DNA from: Sphingomonas phyllosphaerae 5.2
GTDB taxonomy: Bacteria > Pseudomonadota > Alphaproteobacteria > Sphingomonadales > Sphingomonadaceae
Direction of reading: 5' to 3'
NCBI RefSeq assembly: GCF_000419605.1
Contig: NZ_ATTI01000001.1
Coordinates: 3,444,501 to 3,508,500, forward strand
DNA: 64,000 nucleotides
Within the stretch, counting starts at the first letter, position 1. Each line of letters starts with the position of its first letter. Below are positions 25,730 to 39,196 of this stretch, in pieces. Below the pieces are notes generated by a model, which did not search any database, had not been told where the DNA came from, and was given only the letters and a program-made list of their open reading frames with translations. The translations under genes and the position numbers were made by a program.

Positions 25730-27505
25730 ATGGCCAGCGCATCCGACGTCGCTCCTCCCCGCCGTCTCGGCAACCTGGCGATGGTGTTTCGCCATGCCGG
25801 TAAATACCCGCTGCAGATTACCGCCGCGTTTAGCGCGCTGGCGGTCACCTCGGCGGCGACGATCGCAATCCCGTACAGCTTCAAGCGCGTGATCGACCGC
25901 GGCTTCGCGGGTGGCGATGCCACGCCGGAGGCGGTGGCGCAGTCGTTCCACTACATGCTGCTGATCGTCGTGGTGCTGGCGCTCGGCACCGCGGTGCGTT
26001 TCTACTTCGTCGCATGGCTCGGCGAACGCGTCGTCGCCGACATCCGCACCGAGGTTCAGCGTCACCTGATGACGCTCAGCCCGTCCTTCTACGAAAGCAA
26101 CCGCCCGTCCGAGATCGCCTCGCGGCTGACCGCCGATACGGGTCAGATCGAGACGGTGGTCGGCAGCACCGTCTCGATCGCGCTCCGCAACTCCTTCACC
26201 GCGATCGGCGGGCTGATCTATCTCTTCGCGATCTCGCCCAAGCTGGCGGCGATGCTGCTGGCGGGCATCCCGCTCATCATCGCGCCGATCGCGCTGCTCG
26301 GGCGGCGCGTGCGCAATCTGTCGCGCACCTCGCAGGACCGGATCGCCGATGTCGGCTCGATCGTGGTCGAGACGCTGGGTGCGATGAAGATCGTCCAGGC
26401 GTTCGGGCAGGAAGCGCGCGAGAGCGCCCGCTTCACCGACGCGGTCGAGGCGACGATGGCGACTGCACGCAAGCGCGTGGCACTGCGCGCGATCATGACC
26501 GCGATCGTGATCGGGCTGGTCTTCGGCGCGATCACGCTGGTGCTGTGGGAAGGCGCGGAGGACGTCGCCGCCGGACGGTTGTCGGGGGGCGCGATCGCCG
26601 CCTTCGTGCTGACGGGCGGGATCGTCGCCGGCGCGTTCGGCGCGTTGACCGAAGTCTATGGCGACCTGCTCCGGGGCGCCGGTGCCGCCGGGCGACTGAC
26701 CGAGCTGCTCGCCGCTCGACCCGAAATCGCGGCGCCGGCGCATCCGGTCGCGCTGCCGCAGCCGCCGCTCGGCACCGTGGCGTTTCGGCGCGTCGAATTC
26801 CGCTACCCGTCGCGACAGGATGTCGCCGCGCTTCACGAATTCTCGCTCGACGTGGCACCGGGCGAGACGCTGGCGGTGGTCGGCCCGTCGGGTGCCGGCA
26901 AGTCGACGCTGTTCCAGCTGCTCCAGCACTTCTATCGCCCTGCGACCGGGCAAGTCCTGGTCGACGGCGTCGACCTCGCCACCGCCGACCCGTCCGAGGT
27001 GCGCGCCCGCATCGCGATGGTTCCGCAGGAAACGGTGATCTTCGGCACCTCCGCACGCGACAACCTGCGCTACGGCCGCTGGGACGCCGACGACGCGCAG
27101 ATCTGGGCGGCGGCAGAGGCGGCGAACGCCGCCGATTTCCTGCGCGCGCTTCCGGAGGGGCTCGACACCTTCCTCGGCGAAGGCGGCGCACGGCTCTCCG
27201 GCGGTCAACGCCAACGGGTCGCGATCGCCCGCGCGCTGCTGCGCGACGCGCCGATCCTGTTGCTCGACGAGGCGACCAGCGCGCTGGATGCCGAAAGCGA
27301 GCGGCTGGTGCAGGACGCGCTTGAACGGCTGATGGCGACGCGCACCACGATCGTCATCGCGCACCGGCTCGCCACCGTCCGCGCCGCGTCGCGGATCGTC
27401 GTCATGGACGGCGGTCGCATCGTCGAGCAGGGCACCCACCCGGCGTTGATCGAACGCGGCGGCCTCTACGCTCGGCTCGCCAGCCTGCAATTCCACGACG
27501 CCTGA
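25730..27505 (+). CDS. ABC exporter, fused permease and ATPase (MsbA-like)
   Basis: A 591-residue half-transporter that should form a homodimer in the inner membrane. The six-helix ABC_membrane domain (about 20-320) is followed by a nucleotide-binding domain. Walker A is GPSGAGKST (about 385), the Q-loop MVPQETVIFG, the signature LSGGQRQRVAIARALL (about 488), Walker B ILLLDEATSALD, and the H-loop IVIAHRLATV. The closest style is the lipid-A or multidrug exporter group. The cargo cannot be predicted. It is followed 84 bases later by an exported peptidase-like protein. Confidence 0.92.
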   Translation: MASASDVAPPRRLGNLAMVFRHAGKYPLQITAAFSALAVTSAATIAIPYSFKRVIDRGFAGGDATPEAVAQSFHYMLLIVVVLALGTAVRFYFVAWLGERVVADIRTEVQRHLMTLSPSFYESNRPSEIASRLTADTGQIETVVGSTVSIALRNSFTAIGGLIYLFAISPKLAAMLLAGIPLIIAPIALLGRRVRNLSRTSQDRIADVGSIVVETLGAMKIVQAFGQEARESARFTDAVEATMATARKRVALRAIMTAIVIGLVFGAITLVLWEGAEDVAAGRLSGGAIAAFVLTGGIVAGAFGALTEVYGDLLRGAGAAGRLTELLAARPEIAAPAHPVALPQPPLGTVAFRRVEFRYPSRQDVAALHEFSLDVAPGETLAVVGPSGAGKSTLFQLLQHFYRPATGQVLVDGVDLATADPSEVRARIAMVPQETVIFGTSARDNLRYGRWDADDAQIWAAAEAANAADFLRALPEGLDTFLGEGGARLSGGQRQRVAIARALLRDAPILLLDEATSALDAESERLVQDALERLMATRTTIVIAHRLATVRAASRIVVMDGGRIVEQGTHPALIERGGLYARLASLQFHDA

Positions 27506-27589
27506 AGTCGCCAAAACGGGTCGCCCGCCGCGATCCGGTCATTGCGCTCCCCCATCGCCCGGGTACGCTGCGGCACGGGGAGGCGGACG

Positions 27590-29131
27590 ATGCTAAGGGT
27601 GTGGCGGGTAGCGGCGGCGTTGATGCTGGCGGGATGGTCGGCGATCGCGCCGGCTGCCTGGCAAGAGGCATCGTCACGACATTTCCGCGTCTATTCCGAC
27701 GACACGCCCGAGGCGGTGTCGGCATTCGCGACCAGGCTGGAGCGGTTCGACAAGGCGATGCGCGTGCTGCGCGGCATGGAAGACCCCCCGTTCAGCCCGA
27801 CGCAGCGCGTGACCGTCTATGTGCTGCGCGACGTCGGCGCGGTCCAGAAGCTGCTCGGCAAGCGCGATGTCGCCGGCGTCTACATGCCGCGCGTATCGGG
27901 CGCGGTCGCGTTCGTGCCACGCAATACGCGCGAGGCGGGGCGGTTCGCATTGTCGGCGCAGGCCGTGCTGCTCCACGAATATGCGCATCATTTCATGTTC
28001 GCCTCGTGGGGAGAGCGCGCGTTCCCGGCCTGGTATGTCGAGGGGTTCGCCGAGTTCAACGCGACGGTCGTCTTCGATGACGACCGGCTGATCGTCGGCC
28101 CCCCGCCGCTGTATCGGGCGCAGGGATTGATCGACAAGGAAATGGTGCCGATGCGCACCCTGTTGACCGGTACGCCGCAGGATGACGGAATGCCTGGCGC
28201 ACGCACGCAGGTATTCTACGGACGTGCATGGCTGCTCACCCATTACCTCACGCTGGATTCCTCGCGGCGACCGCTGCTCAGCGGCTATCTCGACGCGTTG
28301 CAAAGCGGCACCTCGCTCAAGGACGCCGCCCGGCTGCTCGGCGACCCGAACAAGCTCGACAATGCGCTCAACGCCTATTCGCGGACGCGATTACCGCTGC
28401 TGGGCCTGAAGGTCGCCGACCTGCCGATCGAACCGGTCGTCGTTCGCGCGCTCGGGCCCGGCGCGGAGGCGATCATGCCGGCGGTGCTGCGCTCCGCGCG
28501 CGGCGTGAACGCCAGGACCGCGCCCGACGTCGCGCTCGCCGCGCGCACGGCGGCTGCCGCATGGCCCAACGATCCCTTCGTACAAGGCGCACTCGCAGAG
28601 GCGGAATTCGACGCGAAGCAATTCGACGCTGCCGAGGCGGCGGCGGCGCGTGCGCTCGCCACGGCGCCTGGTTCCCGGCAGGCGCTGATCTATCGCGGGC
28701 TCGCGCAGGCTGCGATCGCGCACCGCGATCACGCCGATGGGGCACGCTGGAAGGATGTGCGGCAGTGGTTCGTGAAGGCCAACCGCGCCGATCCCGAGGA
28801 CCCGTGGCCGCTGGTCGCCTTCTATCAGGCGCTGGTCGCCGCGGGCGAGCCGATGACGCCGAACGCGGAGAAGGGCCTTTCCTATGCCTATACGCTCGCG
28901 CCGTTCGACCGCGGCCTGGCGCTACAGGTCGCGGCGATGCATCTGCGCCAGAAGCGATGGGCCGAGGCCGTCCCGGCGCTCCGCCGCGTGGCCTATGATC
29001 CACACGGCGGCAAGATCGCGGGGGTCGCCGCGACGCTGCTCACCGCCATCGACGCCCGTCAGACCACAATATTGGAGCAGGCGACGGACATCCTCGACGG
29101 CAAGGATCCGGAGGCGAACGACGGCGATTGA
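27590..29131 (+). CDS. exported putative metallopeptidase with C-terminal TPR-like region
   Basis: A 513-residue protein. A signal peptide (MLRVWRVAAALMLAGWSAIAPAAW) is followed by a DUF1570/peptidase-MA-like domain. It contains the zinc-binding HEYAHH (about 124-129), a downstream WYVEGFAEFNATV that supplies the usual glutamate ligand region, and YGRAWLLTHYL. From about 300 the sequence is Ala-rich tetratricopeptide-like helices. The ATG at 27590 is preceded by ggggagg. It is probably periplasmic. The substrate is unknown and activity is inferred only from the HExxH-like motif. Confidence 0.82.
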   Translation: MLRVWRVAAALMLAGWSAIAPAAWQEASSRHFRVYSDDTPEAVSAFATRLERFDKAMRVLRGMEDPPFSPTQRVTVYVLRDVGAVQKLLGKRDVAGVYMPRVSGAVAFVPRNTREAGRFALSAQAVLLHEYAHHFMFASWGERAFPAWYVEGFAEFNATVVFDDDRLIVGPPPLYRAQGLIDKEMVPMRTLLTGTPQDDGMPGARTQVFYGRAWLLTHYLTLDSSRRPLLSGYLDALQSGTSLKDAARLLGDPNKLDNALNAYSRTRLPLLGLKVADLPIEPVVVRALGPGAEAIMPAVLRSARGVNARTAPDVALAARTAAAAWPNDPFVQGALAEAEFDAKQFDAAEAAAARALATAPGSRQALIYRGLAQAAIAHRDHADGARWKDVRQWFVKANRADPEDPWPLVAFYQALVAAGEPMTPNAEKGLSYAYTLAPFDRGLALQVAAMHLRQKRWAEAVPALRRVAYDPHGGKIAGVAATLLTAIDARQTTILEQATDILDGKDPEANDGD

Positions 29132-29519
29132 ACGAGAGGAGGCAGCGCGAGCACGTCTGTGACGACGCACGCAGCGCGGCGCGTCGGGGGGCCTCAGCCC
29201 AACCCCGATCACGGCCTGATCCTGCAAGGAAAAGCGACCCCGGTGGGCCAGCGTGCGCCGACGATGTCGAGTCCGCTGCAACGGTGTCGGGCTACTCGCC
29301 CCCGCCACCCGCTCCTGCCCGCCAGCGTCGCAGATCGTCGCCGTGACCGTCGCGCGGCCCTCAGCACCGCGAGGTCGACGAGACTCTTCGGCAAGGTGAC
29401 ACGCCGCTGCGAAAGAGACGCGGACTCTTGTTCGGCCTGCGCGTCCGGCGAAGCCCACAACCCGCGCCCACTGCGCGCCGGCGTCACGACACATCGATAG
29501 TTTAGAGCGGTTCGTCCAG

Positions 29520-29990
29520 CCGCTTCCATACCAGCACCCCGTCTTGGTGCGAAGGCCTACGCGACCATGAAGTCGCAGATCTCGGCACGGCGAGCGGCAC
29601 GCCTCTGGTGCCGGATGACATCGGGTTGATCCGGACGTTCGTTGTCGCGAGCGCAGCGAAGCGATCCAAGGCGTGCCGGTCCGGCGCTTGCAGTTACGCA
29701 TTAAACCGCTGTCATGCCGCTTTAGCTCGGTCGGCGGGTTCGGCCCTCATGCTAAGCCGGGCGGCGTTGAAGTCGGCGCACGCGCAGCGGCGCGACGGTC
29801 TCGGGTCGCCCGCCCCCGCAACTTCTGTCCCAGTACGCCGCCGTCGGGCGAAGGCCCCCAAGAACGCCAGGTCGCAGATCTCGGAACGACGAGCGGCACG
29901 CCTCTGGTGTCGGATGACATCGGGTTGATCCGGACGTTGGTCGTCGCGAGCGCAGCGAAGCGACCCAAAGCTTAATGGTCCGGCGCTGGA
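29520..29990. repeat. 300-base-spaced direct repeat pair
   Basis: Copy 1 about 29520-29690, copy 2 about 29820-29990, offset exactly 300. The best-conserved stretch starts at gtcgcagatctcgg (29574 and 29874) and runs through gcggcacgcctctggtg, gacatcgggttgatccggac and cgcgagcgcagcgaagcga to ggtccggcgct. The intervening DNA is weakly similar too, so a 300-base tandem duplication that has since decayed is likely. Confidence 0.7.
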
Positions 29991-30196
29991 TTGCTTTGCT
30001 GCGCGCGCGATGGCGCATCAACCCGGTTTCGTGCCGCACCAACCAGCCGGCGAGTTCGACGGGCGAGGTCCGCACCGCGCGCCTCATTCCACAAATTCGT
30101 TAGGGCGCGATAATCGCGCCCGATCCGCTCGGCGGCCTGCGCACCGTTACATAAGCGATGCGCCAAGCTTTCCAGCGCCACCAGGTCCCGTGTCAC
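29972..30196 (-). CDS. hypothetical protein immediately after atpC, weak call
   Basis: A 74-residue frame with a GTG start 25 bases beyond the atpC stop. It is amphipathic and Arg/Ala-rich (DLVALESLAHRLCNGAQAAERIG, DYRALTNLWNEARGADLARR). Helical heptad character makes it look protein-like. However, third-position GC is lower than in neighbours and there is no good Shine-Dalgarno. Its 3' end falls in the decayed repeat. It could be a small conserved helical protein or a chance frame. Confidence 0.35.
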   Translation of the reverse strand: MTRDLVALESLAHRLCNGAQAAERIGRDYRALTNLWNEARGADLARRTRRLVGAARNRVDAPSRAQQSNPAPDH

Positions 30197-30221
30197 CGCG
30201 TCACGCGCGGCCCCCTTCGGC

Positions 30222-30473
30222 TCAGCCGGCGTGTTCCGCCAGTACGGTCAGTCCGCGCGCGTTCACCTCGGCGAACCCGCCGCGGATCGCGACGGTCTCG
30301 GGCTGTCCGCCCGGGGTCTTCTGCACCAGCACGTCGCCGTCGCGGATCGTCGACATGAACGGCGCGTGGCCTTCCAGCACCGCGAAGTCGCCATCGGTCC
30401 CCGGCACGGTGACCATATGGACTTCCTCGGAGCGGACGAGGCGTTCGGGCGTGACGAGTTCGAAATGCAGCAT
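30222..30473 (-). CDS. atpC: F1 ATP synthase epsilon subunit
   Basis: An 83-residue epsilon subunit, the last gene of the operon. [21 protein letters not shown] and [23 protein letters not shown] form the beta-sandwich. It ends soon after [11 protein letters not shown], so the C-terminal helical hairpin of the E. coli protein is absent. This short form is usual in alphaproteobacteria and fits inhibition by other means (the zeta subunit). ATG at 30473. It is separated from atpD by 156 bases holding a repeat-like segment. Confidence 0.92.
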   Translation of the reverse strand: MLHFELVTPERLVRSEEVHMVTVPGTDGDFAVLEGHAPFMSTIRDGDVLVQKTPGGQPETVAIRGGFAEVNARGLTVLAEHAG

Positions 30474-30629
30474 GACGTTGATCCTTCTCCCGCCCTGTCC
30501 ACGGAAAGGGTCGGGGTGAGGGGAAATGGCGGCAGGGGCGATCACCCCGGACATGCCGCCGGTGGCTGCCCCCCGCCCGACCCTCTCCGCGCGGGAGAGC
30601 TGCCTTGGGAGGGGGGCGCCGACCGACCC
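30474..30629. repeat. repeat-like insert between atpD and atpC
   Basis: The 156-base gap contains 'gaaagggtcggggtgagggg' followed by a facing 'cccgaccctctccgcgcgggagag' segment with a ctctcc/ggagag hairpin (30583-30599). It resembles a degenerate extragenic palindrome inside an operon whose genes are normally close together. Confidence 0.45.
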
Positions 30630-33055
<2,426 letters not shown>

Positions 33056-33068
33056 TTCTTCCCAACTT

Positions 33069-33150
33069 CGTCATCCCAGCAGACGCTGGAATCTCGTGCC
33101 ACCGGCCGCGCGCTCGCGGCCGAAAACCCCGGCCTGCGCCGGGGTCAGGC
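33069..33150. repeat. dispersed palindromic element between atpA and atpG
   Basis: It begins cgtcatcccagcagacgctgg and ends ccccggcctgcgccggggtcagg, with ccggccgcgcgctcgcggcc in the middle. Same architecture as the element at 4786-4867. It sits inside an essential operon, so transcription must pass through it. Confidence 0.6.
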
Positions 33151-33155
33151 GAACT

Positions 33156-35259
<2,104 letters not shown>

Positions 35260-35463
35260 GCGATCCACTTTCCTCGTCATTACCCAAGGGTGCCTTACCC
35301 ATGCGAACGGATGGCGCTCGGGGAGCACCTCGCTTGGGTACGGCGCGCGTAGCAAAGGGGGAACCGCGATGCAACCGGAGTGAAACGAACCGGCCCGGCC
35401 GGGACGCGGTTCGAACGCAAGCCACGGGATGCCGCCGGGCGTCGCACGCGCTACGCTCCGCGC

Positions 35464-36288
35464 ATGGACGCAACGATCGACTCCGACACCGCATGGGCTG
35501 CGTTTGCCGCGCGCGACCGCGCGTATGACGGGCGCTTCGTCGTCGCCGTGCGGACGACCCATATCTACTGCAAGCCGAGCTGTGCGGCGCGCCGTCCGTG
35601 CCGCGACAACGTCCGCTTCCTCGCCGACGCGGCGGCCGCGCAGGCGGCCGGCTATCGCGCCTGCCGCCGCTGCCTCCCCGATTCGGTCGCGCGTGACCGC
35701 GCCGCGGTGATCCGCGCGGCGGCGCTGCTCGCCGCAGCCGAGACGCCCTCCTCGCTCGCCAGCCTCTCCGCGGCGGTCGGCTATGCCCCGCATCATTTCC
35801 ACCGGCTGTTCCGGCGACTGACCGGCGTCACCCCCGCTGCGCTCGCGCGGACGCATCGCGCCGACCGCGCGCTCGACGCGCTGCGCACGACCGACAGCGT
35901 CACCGCGGCGATCTACGACGCCGGCTATGCCGCGCCGAGCCGGTTCTACGTCGATGCCGCGCGCTGGGGGATGGCGCCGCACGCCGCGGCGAGCGGCGGA
36001 ACGGGGGAGGCGATCCGCTGGGCGATCCTCGCCACGCCGCTCGGCTCGCTGCTGCTCGCCGCGACGCTGCGCGGCTGGTGCCGCTTCGCGTTCGAGGACG
36101 ACGACGCCGCGCTACGCGCCGCCTTCCCCGCTGCCGAGCTACGCCGCGGCGACGAAGCGTTCCATGCGGAGGGCGCCGCTCTGCTCGCCGCGGCGACGGC
36201 GACCGCGACGGCCACAGACGCCAGCCTCCCCGCGTCGCTCCGCCGGCTCGCCGTGCGCACCCTCCTCCACGACGCCGCGCTTGGTTAG
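35464..36288 (+). CDS. ada: truncated Ada methylation-response regulator (no O6-MGMT active-site domain)
   Basis: A 274-residue protein against about 350 for full Ada. The N-Ada zinc domain is intact: Cys36 and Cys40 in YCKPSC, Cys66 and Cys69 in CRRC, where Cys36 would accept methyl from phosphotriesters. The AraC-type HTH (about 93-180, LASLSAAVGYAPHHFHRLFRRLTGVTP) is intact. The O6-methylguanine transferase part begins (IRWAILATPLGSLLLAATLRGWCRFAFEDDDAALRAAFP) but stops before the PCHR active site, ending instead in an ATATATATDAS low-complexity stretch and a short tail. No frame nearby encodes the missing half. It may be a sensor-activator only, or a decaying gene. Confidence 0.85.
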   Translation: MDATIDSDTAWAAFAARDRAYDGRFVVAVRTTHIYCKPSCAARRPCRDNVRFLADAAAAQAAGYRACRRCLPDSVARDRAAVIRAAALLAAAETPSSLASLSAAVGYAPHHFHRLFRRLTGVTPAALARTHRADRALDALRTTDSVTAAIYDAGYAAPSRFYVDAARWGMAPHAAASGGTGEAIRWAILATPLGSLLLAATLRGWCRFAFEDDDAALRAAFPAAELRRGDEAFHAEGAALLAAATATATATDASLPASLRRLAVRTLLHDAALG

Positions 36289-36351
36289 CCAAATCTAAAG
36301 GCTTGCCCGTTAGCGATCGTCGTCGAGCCACTTCGAGGACGATCAGGGTCG

Positions 36352-37878
36352 ATGAACGCGTTCGGACGCCGCAACGGCGGCATGGGTAACGGCACCGGTG
36401 CGACGGGTGCGCGCGGCGGCTTCGGCGTCGCCCGGCCGATGCACGTACAGCCCGGCAGCGGCGCGCGCGACGACGGAGCGCTGGAAACCGCGCCGCCGCT
36501 CGACGTGCTCGCCGCGATCGACCCGCTCACCCCGCAGGTGCAGGTCGACGCGATGCAGCGGCTGTCGGATCGCCAGAACGCGACCGGCGAGGCCGGCTCC
36601 AGCCGCATGGAAGGGTTCGAGGCCTCGATCCACAAGATCAAGGAGCAGGTGCTGCCGCGCCTGCTGGAACGCGTCGATCCCGAGGCCGCCGCCACGCTCG
36701 GCAAGGACGAGTTGGCGGAGGAATTTCGCCCGATCATCGGCGAGGTGCTCGCCGAACTGAAGCTGACGCTCAATCGCCGCGAACAATTCGCACTCGAAAA
36801 GGTGCTGGTCGACGAATTGCTCGGCCTTGGGCCGCTCGAGGAATTGTTGTCGGACGCCGACATCAGCGACATCATGGTCAACGGCCCCGACCAGACCTTC
36901 GTCGAGCGCAAGGGCAAGCTGGAGCTGGCGCAGATCCAGTTCCGCGACGAGGAGCATCTGTTCCAGATCGCGCAGCGCATCTGCAACTCGGTCGGCCGGC
37001 GCGTCGACCAGACCACGCCGCTCGCCGACGCCCGCCTCAAGGACGGCAGCCGCGTCAACGTCATCGTGCCGCCGCTCAGCTTGCGCGGCACCGCGATCTC
37101 GATCCGTAAGTTCTCCGCCAAGCCGATCACGCTCGACATGATGGCCGGTTTCGGCAGCATGTCGCCGAAGATGGCGACCGCGCTCAAGGTCGCGGGCGCG
37201 TGCCGCTTCAACCTCGTCATCTCGGGTGGCACCGGCTCGGGCAAGACGACGATGCTCAACGCGCTGTCGAAGATGATCGACCCGGGCGAGCGCGTCCTGA
37301 CGATCGAGGACGCCGCCGAGCTTCGCCTGCAACAGCCGCACTGGCTGCCGCTGGAAACGCGCCCCGCCAACCTCGAGGGCCAGGGTGAGATCTCGATCCG
37401 CGATCTCGTGAAGAACGCGCTGCGTATGCGCCCGGATCGCATCATCCTCGGCGAAATCCGTGGCAGCGAGTGTTTCGACATGCTCGCGGCCATGAACACC
37501 GGCCACGACGGATCGATGTGCACGCTCCACTCCAACTCCCCGCGCGAGGCGCTGGCGCGTATGGAGAACATGGTGATGATGTCGGACATCAAGGTGCCCA
37601 AGGAAGCGATCAGCCGCCAGATCGCCGATTCGGTCGACATGATCATCCAGGTGAAGCGCCTGCGCGACGGCAGCCGCCGCGTCACCAACGTGACCGAGGT
37701 GATCGGGATGGAAGGTCCGGTGATCGTCACGCAGGAGCTGTTCAAGTTCGAGTATCTCGACGAAAGCGCCGACGGCAAGATCATCGGCGAGTACCGCTCG
37801 ATGGGGCTGCGTCCCTACACGCTCGAAAAGGCCAAGCAGTTCGGCTTCGATCAGGCGTATCTGGAGGCGTGCCTCTAG
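36352..37878 (+). CDS. cpaF: CpaF/TadA-type secretion ATPase (orphan)
   Basis: A 508-residue hexameric ATPase of type II/IV secretion and Flp/Tad pilus assembly. A Gly/Arg-rich leader (1-45) precedes the N-terminal helical domain. The RecA-like core has Walker A SGGTGSGKTTMLNAL (about 290), Asp-box LTIEDAAELRLQQPHW, Walker B LRMRPDRIILGEIRG and the His-box NTGHDGSMCTLHSNSPREAL. All catalytic parts are intact. The usual partners (cpaB, cpaC, cpaE, tadB, tadC, Flp pilin) are absent from the flanks, so it acts with a system encoded elsewhere. It follows ada by 63 bases. Confidence 0.92.
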   Translation: MNAFGRRNGGMGNGTGATGARGGFGVARPMHVQPGSGARDDGALETAPPLDVLAAIDPLTPQVQVDAMQRLSDRQNATGEAGSSRMEGFEASIHKIKEQVLPRLLERVDPEAAATLGKDELAEEFRPIIGEVLAELKLTLNRREQFALEKVLVDELLGLGPLEELLSDADISDIMVNGPDQTFVERKGKLELAQIQFRDEEHLFQIAQRICNSVGRRVDQTTPLADARLKDGSRVNVIVPPLSLRGTAISIRKFSAKPITLDMMAGFGSMSPKMATALKVAGACRFNLVISGGTGSGKTTMLNALSKMIDPGERVLTIEDAAELRLQQPHWLPLETRPANLEGQGEISIRDLVKNALRMRPDRIILGEIRGSECFDMLAAMNTGHDGSMCTLHSNSPREALARMENMVMMSDIKVPKEAISRQIADSVDMIIQVKRLRDGSRRVTNVTEVIGMEGPVIVTQELFKFEYLDESADGKIIGEYRSMGLRPYTLEKAKQFGFDQAYLEACL

Positions 37879-37937
37879 CCCCGTGCGCGTCGGCGCCGGC
37901 ATCGTGACACGCCCGCGCGATCCGCTACACCGCTGAC

Positions 37938-39119
37938 GTGCCGATCCCGTCGCTGCTCTTCGCCGCCCTTCTCGCCGCGCCGCCGCCGGAGCCGCGCGCG
38001 GCGTGGGTCGGCCGTTCGACGCTCGCCCCGGATGCCGAGGCGCGCTGGATCCCCTTCGACCTGACGCCCGGCAACCAGATCCGCTTCACCATGGCGGTCG
38101 ATGGTCGTCCGGTGACCGCGATCCTCGATACGGGGGTCAGCTATTCGGTGCTCGCGCGCCGCTACGCCACCGCCCACAAGCTGGTCGTCCGCGCCGACGG
38201 TCGCGCCACCGTGATCGGCGGCAGCGTCGATATCGGGCGCGTCGAGACGCAGCGGATCGCGATCGGCGCGGTCACGCGGCGCGGCGGCAGCCTTGCGGTC
38301 GCCGACCTGCCCGCCGCCGCGACCGGCAGCGCACTGGCCGTCGACCTGCTGGTCGGGCGCGACCTGACCGCACCCTATGCGCTGGAGATCGACTATCAGG
38401 CGCGCCGCTTCCGCCTGCTGAAAAGCGGTAGCCGCCCGTTCACCGGCGTCGCGGCGCCGCTGGCGATCGCCGCCGACCGGATGATCTACGTCAGCGCGAT
38501 CACCGCCGGCGACCGCACGCTGGCGCCGATGGTCGTCGATACCGGCGATGGCTCGGCGATCACGCTCGGTCCCGCCGCGTGGGCCGAGGCGCGCGGCACC
38601 GCGGGGCCGGTGACCACCACGGTTTCGTTCGGACTGGCCGGGGCGGTCGTCAACGACATGGCGATCGTTCCCGAGCTACGGGTCGGCGCCGCCGTGGCGC
38701 GCGAGGTCGAGGTGCGGGTCGAGCCGACGGGCGGCTTCTCCGACACGATCGGCGTCGCCGGACGGATCGGCTCGGGCTTCCTGCAACGTTACCGCGTGCT
38801 GCTCGACCCCACTGCCGGCTACATGCTGCTCGGCAGCACGCCCAGCACCGCCGTGCCGCCGGTCCGCTCGACCAGCGGGCTGCTGCTCGGGATGGCCGGC
38901 GACAAGCTGAAGGTGCTGCACGTCATGCGCGGCAGCCCGGCGGCGGCGGATGGCTGGCGCGACGGCGATACGATCTGCACAATCGACGGTCAGCGCGTCG
39001 GCCCCGATTATGCCGGCGGGACGCTGGCCGGCTGGGCGACGGCCGCGCCGGGGCGCATCGTGACGCTCGGCGGCTGCGACGGCACCCTGCGCCGGCTTAG
39101 GCTGCGCCGTTTTTACTGA
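37938..39119 (+). CDS. exported aspartic protease-like protein with PDZ domain
   Basis: A 393-residue protein. A short signal-like leader (LLFAALLAAPPPEPRAAW) leads into two retropepsin-like lobes, each with a DTG: AILDTGVSYSVLAR (about 57-70) and MVVDTGDGSAITLG (about 196-210). Between and after are flap-like beta strands. A C-terminal PDZ domain (KVLHVMRGSPAAADGWRDGDTICTIDGQRV) follows. Two DTG lobes in one chain is the pepsin-like layout, rare in bacteria. GTG start at 37938. It is probably a periplasmic protease or peptide-binding quality-control factor. Confidence 0.82.
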   Translation: MPIPSLLFAALLAAPPPEPRAAWVGRSTLAPDAEARWIPFDLTPGNQIRFTMAVDGRPVTAILDTGVSYSVLARRYATAHKLVVRADGRATVIGGSVDIGRVETQRIAIGAVTRRGGSLAVADLPAAATGSALAVDLLVGRDLTAPYALEIDYQARRFRLLKSGSRPFTGVAAPLAIAADRMIYVSAITAGDRTLAPMVVDTGDGSAITLGPAAWAEARGTAGPVTTTVSFGLAGAVVNDMAIVPELRVGAAVAREVEVRVEPTGGFSDTIGVAGRIGSGFLQRYRVLLDPTAGYMLLGSTPSTAVPPVRSTSGLLLGMAGDKLKVLHVMRGSPAAADGWRDGDTICTIDGQRVGPDYAGGTLAGWATAAPGRIVTLGGCDGTLRRLRLRRFY

Positions 39120-39196
39120 TGCACATCAAACTGCTCCTGGTTACGGCTGTCGTGCGGCTGCGCTAGGATTCCCGATCAACGAAGCACCGGACCACC

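Larger units (their letters stand above)
29132..30221. other. 1.1-kb gap rich in dispersed repeats
   Basis: I find no confident gene here except one weak frame next to atpC. The segment holds two about-165-base direct copies (29520-29690 and 29820-29990), a more degenerate relative near 29280-29340 (ctactcgcccccgcc ... cgccagcgtcgcagatcg), and two cores of the 'cgagcgcagcgaagcga' palindrome. It reads like an accumulation site for small extragenic elements. Confidence 0.5.

Noticed and set aside
29608..29928. Small proteins reading MPDDIGLIRTFVVASAAK
   Set aside because: The frame comes from the dispersed repeat (two copies 300 bases apart give the same peptide), so it is repeat translation and not a gene.
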